A stretch of 36,991 nt of DNA from an uncultured Bacillota bacterium (GTDB taxonomy: Bacteria; Bacillota; Clostridia; Christensenellales; Borkfalkiaceae): NCBI GenBank assembly GCA_949283775.1, contig CASDTU010000016.1:1-36991 (forward strand). Direction: 5' to 3'. The notes under the pieces are model-generated. The model searched no databases. It was not told the DNA's origin and saw only the letters and a program-made list of their open reading frames with translations. Numbering within the stretch: position 1 is the stretch's first letter; the number at the start of each line of letters is the position of its first letter. This document shows, piece after piece, positions 16,553 to 25,285 of the stretch. Made by a program: the position numbers and the translations under genes.

Positions 16553-18427
16553 ATGAAAGTACAAAACCAATTTGAAACAAACGAATACCGCGCGGTGGTC
16601 GTAGGCGCAGGACACGCCGGAAGCGAAGCCGCGCTCGCCCTCGCGCGGACGGGGATCCCTACCCTGCTGTTATCGCTCAATCTCGACAGCATCGCCTTTA
16701 TGGCGTGCAACCCTTCCATCGGCGGAACAGCAAAGGGACAGCTCGTGCGCGAGATCGATGCGCTCGGCGGCGAAATGGGAAGAAACGCCGACAAAACGGC
16801 GCTGCAAATGCGTATGCTCAACGTCGGCAAGGGCGCCGCGGTGCAGAGCCTCCGCGCACAGGCGGACAAACACGCCTATCATATGCAGATGAAAAAAACG
16901 CTGGAAAACACCGAAAACCTCACCATCCGACAGAGCGAGGCGGCGGAAGTGCTCGTCAAAGCGGGAAAAGTTTGTGGCGTGAAAACAACGTACGGCGAGA
17001 TCATTTCCGCGGAAGCGGTCATTCTCGCTACCGGCGTTTACCTCAAAAGCGCGGTCATTGCCGGCGAATTCAAGCAGAGCAGCGGTCCCAACGGCTTCGC
17101 GCCCGCAAACGAACTGACCGAAAATCTCATTGCGCTCGGCTTTCACGTTCGCAGGTTCAAGACGGGAACCCCCGCGCGCGTGGACGGCCGTACGATCGAT
17201 TATTCCAAATGCGAAATTCAAGAGGGCGAAACGGATCTGTATCCCTTTTCCTATCTCTCTGAAAGCGTTCCGCAAAAGCAAAAGCCCTGCTATCTGACCT
17301 ATACCAACGAAAGAACGCACGAGATCATTCGCGCAAACCTGCACCGCTCTCCGCTGTATTCGGGCGTCATCAAGGGTACTGGCCCTCGCTATTGCCCCTC
17401 CATCGAGGATAAAGTCGTACGATTTGCGGATAAAGAGCGGCATCAGATCTTTTTGGAACCGGAATGCGCCGATTCCAACGAAGTGTACGTGCAGGGGCTC
17501 TCTTCTTCCCTGCCGCACGACGTGCAGCGCGCCATGTATAAAACCGTGCCTGGATTGGAAAATGCGCGCATCATGCGCTACGCCTACGCGATCGAGTACG
17601 ATTGCATCGATACGCTGGACGTGTATCCGACGCTGGAATTTAAAAAAATCGAAGGATTATACACCGCAGGACAAATAAACGGTACGAGCGGTTATGAAGA
17701 AGCCGCCGCCCAAGGTCTGATCGCAGGTCTCAATGCGTCCTTGAAACTGCGCCGTATGCCCCCTTTTATTTTGCACCGCGATGAAGCGTACATCGGTGTT
17801 TTGATCGACGATTTGGTCACAAAAGGCACGAACGAACCCTACCGCATGATGACTTCGCGCGCGGAACACCGCATTCACCTGCGGCAGGACAACGCGGATT
17901 TTCGCCTGACGCCGCGCGGCTATGAAACGGGGCTCGTCAGCAAAGAGCAGTATGAAAGATATCTTGCCCGTAAAAAAGCCGTGGAACGCATTCATCAAGC
18001 GCTCGAAACGCGCGTATCGCCCAAACAGTGCAAAGATTTTCTTATATCCTACGGATTCCCTGCCCCTGCCGGCGGTATTTCCTATGCCGATATGCTGCGG
18101 CGCGGAATTCCGATGGAAGCAATTTGCGATACGTTCCGTATTTTACAGGACGAAAAGCGGGAAAATATCGAAACGGCGTGCATCGATATCAAATACGAAG
18201 GATACCTGCAACGCGGCTTGGAACAGATCGAAAAGGCGAAAAAGCTGGAAGACAAAAAACTGCCCGCCGATATCGATTATGAAAAAATCGACGGTCTGCG
18301 CCTGGAAGCGCGGCAGAAGCTGAACAAGATCCGCCCCGAAAATTTAGGCCAGGCAGGCCGTATTTCGGGCGTAAATCCCGCCGATATCGCCGTTTTAATG
18401 GTGTATCTCTCGCTCAAAAAGGAATAA
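16553..18427 (+). CDS. mnmG: tRNA uridine-5-carboxymethylaminomethyl modification enzyme MnmG (GidA)
   Basis: FAD-dependent enzyme that with MnmE installs the cmnm5 group at U34 of several tRNAs. It has 624 residues, the normal length. The dinucleotide-binding motif [10 protein letters not shown] starts at 18. [21 protein letters not shown] is the family signature, [15 protein letters not shown] is another, and [17 protein letters not shown] lies in the FAD domain. The C-terminal helical domain (about 540-624) contains [21 protein letters not shown]. The ribosome site is weak (GGAAAG, distant). mnmE, rsmG and parAB, which usually accompany mnmG near the origin, are not adjacent here. Confidence 0.97.
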   Translation: MKVQNQFETNEYRAVVVGAGHAGSEAALALARTGIPTLLLSLNLDSIAFMACNPSIGGTAKGQLVREIDALGGEMGRNADKTALQMRMLNVGKGAAVQSLRAQADKHAYHMQMKKTLENTENLTIRQSEAAEVLVKAGKVCGVKTTYGEIISAEAVILATGVYLKSAVIAGEFKQSSGPNGFAPANELTENLIALGFHVRRFKTGTPARVDGRTIDYSKCEIQEGETDLYPFSYLSESVPQKQKPCYLTYTNERTHEIIRANLHRSPLYSGVIKGTGPRYCPSIEDKVVRFADKERHQIFLEPECADSNEVYVQGLSSSLPHDVQRAMYKTVPGLENARIMRYAYAIEYDCIDTLDVYPTLEFKKIEGLYTAGQINGTSGYEEAAAQGLIAGLNASLKLRRMPPFILHRDEAYIGVLIDDLVTKGTNEPYRMMTSRAEHRIHLRQDNADFRLTPRGYETGLVSKEQYERYLARKKAVERIHQALETRVSPKQCKDFLISYGFPAPAGGISYADMLRRGIPMEAICDTFRILQDEKRENIETACIDIKYEGYLQRGLEQIEKAKKLEDKKLPADIDYEKIDGLRLEARQKLNKIRPENLGQAGRISGVNPADIAVLMVYLSLKKE

Positions 18428-18458
18428 TATACCCCTAAAACTATTACAATCTTTATCT

Positions 18459-18731
18459 ATGCAAGGCAATCAAAATTTGCAAATACCGCTTTTTAAACCG
18501 TCAATACAAACCACATCTAAAAAATCTGCGGCATTCCTGATTAAAGAAGATGATATGAAAAAATGTATCACATTTTCAATGATTTTCAGCAAAACAATTA
18601 TTTTTGCAGGATTTTTTCGTAAAAAAAGCGACAACAAACTTTCAAATGAATGCTTTGAGCAAGTATTTTACTCCTTTAACAGCAGAGAGTCTCAAACCAT
18701 AAAACAGCAGCTAAAAAATTATCTTTTTTGA
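18459..18731 (+). CDS. Doubtful small AT-rich open frame
   Basis: A 90-codon frame with an internal ATG at 18555 that could be the true start (58 residues, MKKCITFSMIFSKTIIF...). The composition is lysine/phenylalanine/asparagine-rich and much more AT-rich than neighbouring genes. I recognise no family. In its favour, a strong terminator begins 16 bp after its stop. Against it, the ribosome site is poor and codon use is atypical. It may be a decayed or foreign fragment, or simply the AT-rich 3' untranslated part of the mnmG transcript. Confidence 0.2.
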   Translation: MQGNQNLQIPLFKPSIQTTSKKSAAFLIKEDDMKKCITFSMIFSKTIIFAGFFRKKSDNKLSNECFEQVFYSFNSRESQTIKQQLKNYLF

Positions 18732-18746
18732 TTTCATATTTTCAAT

Positions 18747-18793
18747 AAGCCGCCCTGCGCACGATGACTGCAAAGGGGCGGCTTTTATTTTTC
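18747..18793 (+). terminator. Intrinsic terminator downstream of mnmG
   Basis: AAGCCGCCC (18747-18755) pairs with GGGCGGCTT (18776-18784) across a 20-nt loop and is followed by TTTATTTTT. It ends the mnmG transcript and isolates it from spoIIE. Confidence 0.8.
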
Positions 18794-18899
18794 TGTATTT
18801 AAACTTTTTTATCCTGCACACGCTGAAAATTCTTGTTCCGTTTTCCGAAAAGTCCGCTATTTTTTTCTCTGCAACAAAGAAGGATAGAAAGCGGCAAAA

Positions 18900-18934
18900 T
18901 TCGTCAAAAGTTCCCCCTCCTTTCATGGTATACT
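18900..18934 (+). promoter_or_regulatory. Candidate Spo0A-dependent promoter of spoIIE
   Basis: A TATACT -10 lies at 18929-18934, about 47 bp before the spoIIE start, without a normal -35. A TGACGAA sequence on the minus strand at 18900-18906 fits the Spo0A box TGNCGAA and lies 22 bp upstream of the -10. Known spoIIE and spoIIG promoters combine a sigma-A -10, an overlong spacer and 0A boxes. A single 7-bp match is weak evidence. Confidence 0.4.
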
Positions 18935-18981
18935 GTACAAAAAACGGTTCGCGATAAAAAATTGCGGCCTATCGGAGGCTC

Positions 18982-21306
18982 ATGACGGAACGAATTCATC
19001 CGAAATACGGCTACAAAACGGCGCTGCTGTATTTTGCATTTTTTCTCGGAATGCTCGTATTAAATTTTACGATGGAAAACTTTGAATGTTTTTCCCTTGC
19101 CCTGTTTGCCGCCGCGCTCGTCTGCGGAGCGCAGCCGCTGATTTGCTCGGCCTTTTATCTTCTTGCCGGAGGACTGAGCTTTTTAACCGGCGGACTTGCC
19201 TTTCTCGTCTTTGCCATCCAAGCGGTATTGCTGGGCGGTACATATTTTCTCTGCGACAGGCTCCGCCGCACGATCAAAGCGGAGATCGTCCTTCTGTTGA
19301 TCTGCGCCCTGCTCCCCTTTTTATGGCTGTACGGGAAATATATCTACGACGATTACATAAAAGCCGCCATTTTGGCGGCGGCAATCTTTGTGCTGTGCTT
19401 CGTCTTTATCGGAGCGCTGCGCTGCGCCCTCTTTCGCGCGGGAAAATGCCGCCTTACGGCGGAAGAACTGTTCTTTTGCGCCGTGGCTGTCGCCGCGGCG
19501 GGGATCGGCGTATACAACTGCGCAGGCAGCTACGTCTATGAGGGCGCGGCGCTCTTTCTGCTCCTCCTCGTCTGCGCGCTCACCCGAAACGGAAACGCCG
19601 CCTTCTGCGCGGCCGTCATCGCTCTGCCCGTTCTCATCTGCGAAAGCGCGGCGAGCGGAGTCTTGCAGACGACATCTTTGGCGATTTACCTTGCCTATGC
19701 GGTGCTTGCCCTTGCCTTTCTCCGCGCAGGAAAACTCCCTGCCGCCCTGCTCGTATTTCTCGCCGCCGTCTGCGTGCATTATCTGCAATTTTTTTCTTCG
19801 TCCGGCTCTTTTCAGCTTTGGAGCATGCCGCAGTTTTATCTTTCCCTGATCGCGCCGCTGCTTGCTTGTTTGATCTTCGCGCTGATTCCCGAAGCGATGC
19901 TTTCGCGCCTGTTTGAAAAAATAAAGCGCTACGGCGAAAGACAGCTCACCAAAGCGAGCATCAACCACAACCGCGCCCTGATCGGAAAAAAGCTGTTCGA
20001 TATTTCCAACGTATTCCGCGAGATCGAAAGCGCCTTTCTGTGCTTGGAACAGGATACGGAAACGGAAGACTCCATGCGCGCATTTCTATATGCCGCCCTG
20101 CAAAAAGAAGTGTGCGAAAATTGTCCGAAAGCTGCCGACTGCACGCAAGAGTGCAGGAGCGACGCCCTTTTCAAGCTGATCTTCGTGGGCTGCGGAAAAG
20201 GTAAAGTCAACCTCATAGACCTGCCGTCCGATCTGACGGCGCAGTGCATCAACACCTCGGCGCTCCTCTTTTCTTTAAATAAGCTGCTCGCCGATTACAG
20301 AAAACACTTTCTGGATGCGGATAACGCGGCGCAGGGGCGGCAGCTGCTCGCCGATCAGGCGCACGCCTTGGCGGAAATGCTCAAAACGCTCGCCGTCGAA
20401 CAGAGCGAACCGGTGGGACAGTACGCCAAAACCGAACGGGACCTGAAAAATGAATTTTCCAAAAACGGGCTCATCTGCGAGGAGGTGTTTCTCTTCGGAA
20501 ATCCCCCGCAGCTCCTTTTGACGGCAGTCGGCTCCGTAAACGGAGAAAAGCTGCAAAAAACTGCGGAATCCGTCCTGCATATTCCCCTCGTTTTGGCCGA
20601 AAAACAGGCTTTGACGGGCGATAAATTTTACAGACTGTATCGGAAAAAGCCGCAATTTGACGCCGCATTCGGCGTTGCAAGCCGCACAAAGGAAGGCGAA
20701 ACCGCCTGCGGCGATACGCACTCCGTATCCAAAATCGACGAGCGCACCTTTCTCTGCGCCTTGGCGGACGGCATGGGCAGCGGCGAATTTGCAAACCGTA
20801 TTTCCGACTGCGCGCTGTCCCTTTTGGAAAGTTTTTATCGGGCAGGCATGAACGGCGATACGGTACTGCCCGCAGTCAACAGACTCTTGTCCTTCAATCG
20901 GCAGGAAAGTTTTGCCTGCCTCGACGCCGCCGCCGTCAACCTCGACAGCGGCAGAGCGGACATCGTAAAAGTCGGCTCTCCTCTCAGTTTCCTTCTGTCC
21001 GATGCAAAAATCGAAATTTTAGAGAGCGATTCGCTCCCCCTCGGTATCTTGGAAGGCGTTCACCCCACTGTCCTTTCACGTACCTTAAAAGACGGGGACG
21101 TACTCCTGTTTTTGAGCGACGGCATCACTTCCGCTTTCGGTTCAAGCGCCGATATTGCAGACTTTTTAAGTACCGCCCACCTCTCCAATCCGCAGACGCT
21201 CGCCGACGAAATCCTCGCCGCCGCCCTCGCCCGCACAGGCGAAACGGCGCAGGACGATATGACGATTCTCGCCGTTCGCCTGTTTTCCGCTCTTCCTTCC
21301 GTCTGA
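18982..21306 (+). CDS. spoIIE: Stage II sporulation protein E, PP2C-type phosphatase
   Basis: Membrane serine phosphatase that dephosphorylates SpoIIAA to release sigma-F in the forespore and acts at the polar septum. It has 774 residues against about 827 in B. subtilis. Residues 10-310 are a run of hydrophobic helices, and a central regulatory region (about 320-555) contains a cysteine-rich patch, CENCPKAADCTQEC. The PPM/PP2C domain holds the metal-binding aspartates D578 (GDTHS) and D596 (ADGMGSGE), with DGITS and AQDDMTILAVRL near the end. The ATG at 18982 has GGAGG only 3 nt away, a short spacing. Its presence implies a functioning forespore sigma-F pathway; spoIIA genes are elsewhere. 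Confidence 0.95.
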   Translation: MTERIHPKYGYKTALLYFAFFLGMLVLNFTMENFECFSLALFAAALVCGAQPLICSAFYLLAGGLSFLTGGLAFLVFAIQAVLLGGTYFLCDRLRRTIKAEIVLLLICALLPFLWLYGKYIYDDYIKAAILAAAIFVLCFVFIGALRCALFRAGKCRLTAEELFFCAVAVAAAGIGVYNCAGSYVYEGAALFLLLLVCALTRNGNAAFCAAVIALPVLICESAASGVLQTTSLAIYLAYAVLALAFLRAGKLPAALLVFLAAVCVHYLQFFSSSGSFQLWSMPQFYLSLIAPLLACLIFALIPEAMLSRLFEKIKRYGERQLTKASINHNRALIGKKLFDISNVFREIESAFLCLEQDTETEDSMRAFLYAALQKEVCENCPKAADCTQECRSDALFKLIFVGCGKGKVNLIDLPSDLTAQCINTSALLFSLNKLLADYRKHFLDADNAAQGRQLLADQAHALAEMLKTLAVEQSEPVGQYAKTERDLKNEFSKNGLICEEVFLFGNPPQLLLTAVGSVNGEKLQKTAESVLHIPLVLAEKQALTGDKFYRLYRKKPQFDAAFGVASRTKEGETACGDTHSVSKIDERTFLCALADGMGSGEFANRISDCALSLLESFYRAGMNGDTVLPAVNRLLSFNRQESFACLDAAAVNLDSGRADIVKVGSPLSFLLSDAKIEILESDSLPLGILEGVHPTVLSRTLKDGDVLLFLSDGITSAFGSSADIADFLSTAHLSNPQTLADEILAAALARTGETAQDDMTILAVRLFSALPSV

Positions 21307-21702
21307 GCCGATATAAACAGAACAGGCAAAAAGCCATTTTAAAAACGCATGTAAGATCGCCATATTCGTATTTTTATTATCGATACTTATAATTTTATAA
21401 GAAAAATCACTTCCTCCCCTTTCTATTGCACGCAAAACAACAAAAAATTTAAATTATAAAAAGAAAATTTTGCAATGCTGACAATCAATTCCGCAAAGGC
21501 GCAAAGAAAAAACCTGTCGGTCAGCCTTGCCTTTCGCCCCATCCCGCCGTATACTGAATTTGCGGCGGGAAAAATTTTCTGCGGGAGGAAAGCAGCAGGT
21601 TCTTTCGCGCAAGCCGCATCCAAACTTTTGCGATGCGCTCGTGCGGCGTTTTACTGCGCGAAAAAATCTGTTTTATTATCCACCTCAAAAGGCGGTTGAC
21701 CA
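21307..21702. other. 396-bp spacer after spoIIE without a supportable gene
   Basis: The left part is AT-rich with a small TTATAA inverted repeat. A stem TCCCGCCG/CGGCGGGA lies at 21542-21549 and 21563-21570 with a 13-nt loop but no T-run. A near DnaA-box (TTATCCACC, 21676-21684) sits before the next gene. I see no convincing gene or terminator here. Confidence 0.5.
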
Positions 21703-22209
21703 ATGGATCTTTTTCAATTTTTTACCTATCTGAAACAATTCAATGCAGATGTAGCTTTGATCGGCATAGCGGTCTGGGGATTGACGTTTGTATGCAAGCG
21801 CACGCTTTTGAAAAAGTTAAAGCGGAAATACATCACACTGCTGCCCTTCTTGCTCGGCATCGCGCTCTATGCGGGCTATCTGGCGATCGTCGGCGGTTTG
21901 CACGCCGATCAGGAGACCTTTGGCAAACTCATCAGTCAGGGCATCACCTGCGGCTCGCTGGCAACGGTGATACACGTCGTTTACGAACAATTTATCCGTT
22001 CGGGCGCGGCGAAGACAGACATAAAGGCGGCATGCGTTCAGTCGCTTTTGGCCGATTTTTGCACGCTGACCGATGAACAGGCGAGCGAACTTGCGCAGAA
22101 CATAGCGGCGGATGAAGAAAAAGCGCAAAAGCAACTTTCTGAATTTGTCGGTGAGGATACGGCCAAAATTCTCTATCCCGCTTTAAAAAATACATTGCAG
22201 ACATTGTGA
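21703..22209 (+). CDS. Unknown small membrane protein
   Basis: A 168-residue protein that I do not recognise. Hydrophobic segments lie at about 17-32, 44-66 and 75-92, with a basic KRTLLKKLKRKY loop between the first two. The C-terminal 75 residues are soluble and helical, with an acidic stretch (ADEEKAQKQLSEFVGEDTAK). AAGGCGG provides a ribosome site before the ATG. A very strong terminator follows 24 bp after the stop, so it is a single-gene unit or the end of a spoIIE-distal unit. Its position between spoIIE and the germination operon is suggestive of sporulation but proves nothing. Confidence 0.7.
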   Translation: MDLFQFFTYLKQFNADVALIGIAVWGLTFVCKRTLLKKLKRKYITLLPFLLGIALYAGYLAIVGGLHADQETFGKLISQGITCGSLATVIHVVYEQFIRSGAAKTDIKAACVQSLLADFCTLTDEQASELAQNIAADEEKAQKQLSEFVGEDTAKILYPALKNTLQTL

Positions 22210-22232
22210 TCAAAACCGCGGTTTTTGCCGCA

Positions 22233-22269
22233 CGCCGCCCTGCGTTTTGCGCAGGGCGGCGCTTTTTTT
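22233..22269 (+). terminator. Strong intrinsic terminator
   Basis: CGCCGCCCTGCG (22233-22244) pairs perfectly with CGCAGGGCGGCG (22250-22261) over a 5-nt loop, followed by a run of seven T. It ends the gene at 21703-22209. Confidence 0.92.
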
Positions 22270-22292
22270 GTGATTTGGGCAAATTTCCTCTG

Positions 22293-22372
22293 TTTTGTAA
22301 AATCCGCATTCTGTAATATCCGCATTTTATAAAATCCGCATTCTGTAAAATCCGCAGTCTGTAAAATCCGCG
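22293..22372. repeat. Five tandem copies of a 16-bp unit upstream of the germination operon
   Basis: Consecutive 16-bp units start at 22293, 22309, 22325, 22341 and 22357. The consensus is TTCTGTAAAATCCGCA, with one or two substitutions per copy. The array sits between the terminator of the upstream gene and the gerAA start, where a promoter must lie. One junction reads CATTTTA, similar to a sigma-G -10, but no matching -35 is placed correctly. Confidence 0.95.
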
Positions 22373-22415
22373 CGAAATCGCGCCCTTTCTGTGTTTACTA
22401 TGAAAGGCTGAGGCA

Positions 22416-24059
22416 ATGCGGACAGATAGTTTTCATATCTCGCGCCGCCCTTTAAAAAGCCGCACCGAAGTTTTCAAAAGCGGTATCCCCTTCGATTTTT
22501 TGAAAATTTACATTTTGTCGGTCTTGGAAAAAATAGTTATTTTGCCGCATGAACGCGGGAAAGTTGCACAAACTTGCGATGTGGAAACAAATCAAAAAAC
22601 AAAAAAGAAATCGGAATTTTCAAAAAACTTACAGGAAAACATAGACGCGGTAAAGGCAATTTTGACGGCGGAAGATATCTTTCTGTTTGAATTTTGCTGT
22701 GCGGACAAGACCGCCGCAACCGTCATCTATGCGGACGGCATTACCGACAAAGAGCTGCTCGGCACACTCGCCGCACGCCCGCTCGCGCAGAAAAACGCGC
22801 CCAAAACGTTGGAGGAAGCACAAAAATCACTGCTTTTCCCCGAAACAAAAACGGCGCAAAGCTTGCAGCAGGTCTGCGACGAAATTTTATCCGGAAATCC
22901 CGCCCTGTTCATCGATTCTATACCCGGCGCCGTCATTTTAGGGACAAAAAAGATCTCCCTTCGCGCCGTTATGGAACCGCAGACCTCCATCACGGTGAAA
23001 GGGCCGCGCGAAGGGTTTATCGAAGACGTCAAAACCAACATGGGACTGATCCGGAAACGTTTGAAATCGCCCGCGCTGCAATTTGAAACGCTGCAAGTAG
23101 GCCGCGTGAGCCAAAGCGTCGTCGTCATTGCCTATCTGGACAATATCGCAGACAAAAAAATCGTGAAGGAAGTGCGCAAACGCATTCAAGCGATCGACAT
23201 CGACGGAATACCGGATTCCTCTTATATCGGTCAGTTTTTGGCGAAAAAGCCCTATTCTCTCTTTAAACAGATCGGCTCTACCGAAAAACCCGATATCCTC
23301 TGCGCCAAGATGCTCGAGGGCCGCATTGCGATTTTAGTGGACGGTTCGCCCATTGCTTTGACGCTGCCTTATCTGCTGAGCGAAGATTTTCAAAGTCCGC
23401 AGGATTATTTCGTCTCTCCCTACCGCGCCACCATCAGCAGAATCTTGCGGCTCTTTGCCGTGCTGGTTTCGCTGTATCTGCCCTCCTTTTATATCGCGGC
23501 GCAGCTGTTTAAGCTGCAACTTCTTCCCTTCGGACTGTTGATGACCGTTTCCGGCGGCATACAGGATATACCGCTCTCACCGAGCCTGGAATTGTTCTTT
23601 TTGCTCGTCGTACTCGAAATCCTGATCGAAGCGAGCGTTCGGATGCCCAAATACGTCGCACTCGCCCTTTCCGTTATCGGAGCTTTGGTTTTAGGCGATA
23701 CTGCCGTCAAGGCGGGGCTCGTGTCCTCGCCCGCCATCATCATCGTGGCTCTGTCCGGAATTTCCGCCTACACCGTACCCGACCTGACCGGCACGCTCAG
23801 CGTCATCCGCATCACTTTTATCGTCGTCGCAGGAAGTATCGGCACGTACGGAATCCTTTTGCTGACGGCGCTCATTTTATGGTATCTGATCTCTTCCGAC
23901 AGCTACGGCACGCCGCTGCTCGCGCCGTTCTCGCCGCTTATCCCGAAAGATCTGAGCGATTCGCTCTGGAAAACGGATATTTACGACCTCAACACGCGCC
24001 CCGCCGTACTGCGCGGAAAAAACAAATTTCGATTAAAAATCAAAAACAGGGGGAACTGA
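22416..24059 (+). CDS. gerAA: Spore germination receptor A subunit (GerA/GerKA family)
   Basis: A subunit of a Ger-type nutrient germinant receptor in the spore inner membrane. The soluble N-terminal domain (about 75-335) contains the family signature TVKGPREGFIEDVKTNMGLIR near 194-214 and VVVIAYLDNIADKKIVKEVR. Membrane helices follow from about 345 to 500, with MTVSGGIQDIPLSPSLELFFLLV. The frame is 547 codons. Family members are about 480-500 residues and begin near the SKNLQENIDAVKAIL region, so the true start may be the GTG at 22581 (492 residues); neither site has a convincing ribosome site (AAAGG before 22416). It is followed by the B and C subunits in the gerA order. Confidence 0.9.
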   Translation: MRTDSFHISRRPLKSRTEVFKSGIPFDFLKIYILSVLEKIVILPHERGKVAQTCDVETNQKTKKKSEFSKNLQENIDAVKAILTAEDIFLFEFCCADKTAATVIYADGITDKELLGTLAARPLAQKNAPKTLEEAQKSLLFPETKTAQSLQQVCDEILSGNPALFIDSIPGAVILGTKKISLRAVMEPQTSITVKGPREGFIEDVKTNMGLIRKRLKSPALQFETLQVGRVSQSVVVIAYLDNIADKKIVKEVRKRIQAIDIDGIPDSSYIGQFLAKKPYSLFKQIGSTEKPDILCAKMLEGRIAILVDGSPIALTLPYLLSEDFQSPQDYFVSPYRATISRILRLFAVLVSLYLPSFYIAAQLFKLQLLPFGLLMTVSGGIQDIPLSPSLELFFLLVVLEILIEASVRMPKYVALALSVIGALVLGDTAVKAGLVSSPAIIIVALSGISAYTVPDLTGTLSVIRITFIVVAGSIGTYGILLLTALILWYLISSDSYGTPLLAPFSPLIPKDLSDSLWKTDIYDLNTRPAVLRGKNKFRLKIKNRGN

Positions 24060-24061
24060 AT

Positions 24062-25285
24062 ATGGACAAAATTTCCGTGCGGCAGATTTGTTTTTTATTC
24101 CTCGCCATGATGCCGCTGACCAAACTGATTCTGTATCCCGCAACGGTATCCTATTGGTCGGCAAACGACTTGCTCCTGTCCGCGGCTCTGAACTTCGTTG
24201 CGGAAGGGGCAATTTTAGCCCTTCTTCTGCTTTTGACAAAAAAGACGGAGAAAACTTTTTTCGACCTTTTGCGGTCCGCTTTCGGAAAAATCGGCGCAAA
24301 GATCGTTTACGGGATCTTTGCACTCTATTTTGCCTTTTCCGCGCTGCTGCCCGTTTTGGAACACAAAGGCTTTGTCCTGCAAATCTTATACGAAAACGTG
24401 CCGTCGATCCTCTCCTTTGTGCCCCTGTTCGGCGTCACGTTCTTTGCCTGCATCAAAGGCTTTAAGACGATCGGCCGCACCGCGGACCTCGCCATGCCCA
24501 TCTTTTTGCTCTCCTTTCTCGGCCTGCTCTTCCTCTCCGTAATGCAGGCGGATTATTCCGCACTTCTCCCCATCGCCGCCGCACCGCCAAAAAGACTGTT
24601 GCAAGGCAGCCTTTTCGGCCTGCCGTGGTACGGAGACAGCCTCTGCGTCCTGTTCTTTTTAGGACATTTCCGCAATGAAAAGCATACGGCGAAAAAAATC
24701 CTCTTCTCGTTCGGCGGCGGCGCGGTCGCGACTCTCCTTTTCCTCGCCACTTTTTACGGCATTTATGCGGATATCGCCGTAAAACAGCAAAACGCCTTGG
24801 CGCATATCTCCAAATATACGACCGCTTATACGTCCCTGGGCAGGATCGATCTGTTCTTTGTCTTTGCTTTGACCCTCGTCAGCATTTTTTACCTGTGCGT
24901 TCCCCTGCAGCTGAGCGTGCATTGCGTCCGCAAAATCTTCGACGATTGCAACCCCGTTTTCCCCTCCGCCGCGCTCAACCTCGCTTTCCTGGTTCTGGTC
25001 ATTGTCTTCAACTATTCCTATTTAAAGATACAGACCCTGTATACGCAGCGCCTTTGGTGGATCTATCTCATTTTCTGTTACGCCCTGCCCGCCCTGTCCC
25101 TGTTTTTGCTCCTGTTTCGGCGCAAGGACAAGACCTTACTCCGCTTTGAGCAAACAGAGGAAACAGAGAATAAAAATGCAGCGGAGCGCGCGCCCTCGTT
25201 GCTGCAAAAAAAGATGAACGTATCCCCGAAACGGGCGCAAAAAAGCCCGTCCGTACCCAAAAATAATGAGCGAGGTGCATCATGA
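24062..25285 (+). CDS. gerAB: Spore germination receptor B subunit (GerAB family permease)
   Basis: A 407-residue integral membrane protein of the spore germination permease family, in the APC transporter superfamily; the B subunit is thought to bind the germinant. About ten hydrophobic helices run from residue 8 to 368. The N-terminal KISVRQICFLFLAMMPLTKLILYPA matches the family opening, and a Lys/Arg/Ser-rich tail covers about 372-407. GGGGGA lies 8 nt before the ATG at 24062 and the gerAA stop is 2 bp upstream, fixing the start; a longer frame back to 23879 overlaps gerAA and is not credible. It overlaps gerAC by ATGA, suggesting translational coupling. Confidence 0.9.
   Translation: MDKISVRQICFLFLAMMPLTKLILYPATVSYWSANDLLLSAALNFVAEGAILALLLLLTKKTEKTFFDLLRSAFGKIGAKIVYGIFALYFAFSALLPVLEHKGFVLQILYENVPSILSFVPLFGVTFFACIKGFKTIGRTADLAMPIFLLSFLGLLFLSVMQADYSALLPIAAAPPKRLLQGSLFGLPWYGDSLCVLFFLGHFRNEKHTAKKILFSFGGGAVATLLFLATFYGIYADIAVKQQNALAHISKYTTAYTSLGRIDLFFVFALTLVSIFYLCVPLQLSVHCVRKIFDDCNPVFPSAALNLAFLVLVIVFNYSYLKIQTLYTQRLWWIYLIFCYALPALSLFLLLFRRKDKTLLRFEQTEETENKNAAERAPSLLQKKMNVSPKRAQKSPSVPKNNERGAS

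Noticed and set aside
21676..21684. Near DnaA box TTATCCACC before the unknown membrane-protein gene
   Set aside because: Single copy with one mismatch and no companion boxes or unwinding region.
22318..22329. CATTTTA in the 16-bp array as a sigma-G -10
   Set aside because: No GNATA-type -35 occurs at the 16-18 bp distance; the match arises from the repeat sequence itself.
22293..22372. CRISPR array
   Set aside because: The 16-bp units are directly abutting with no unique spacers, and there are no cas genes in the window.
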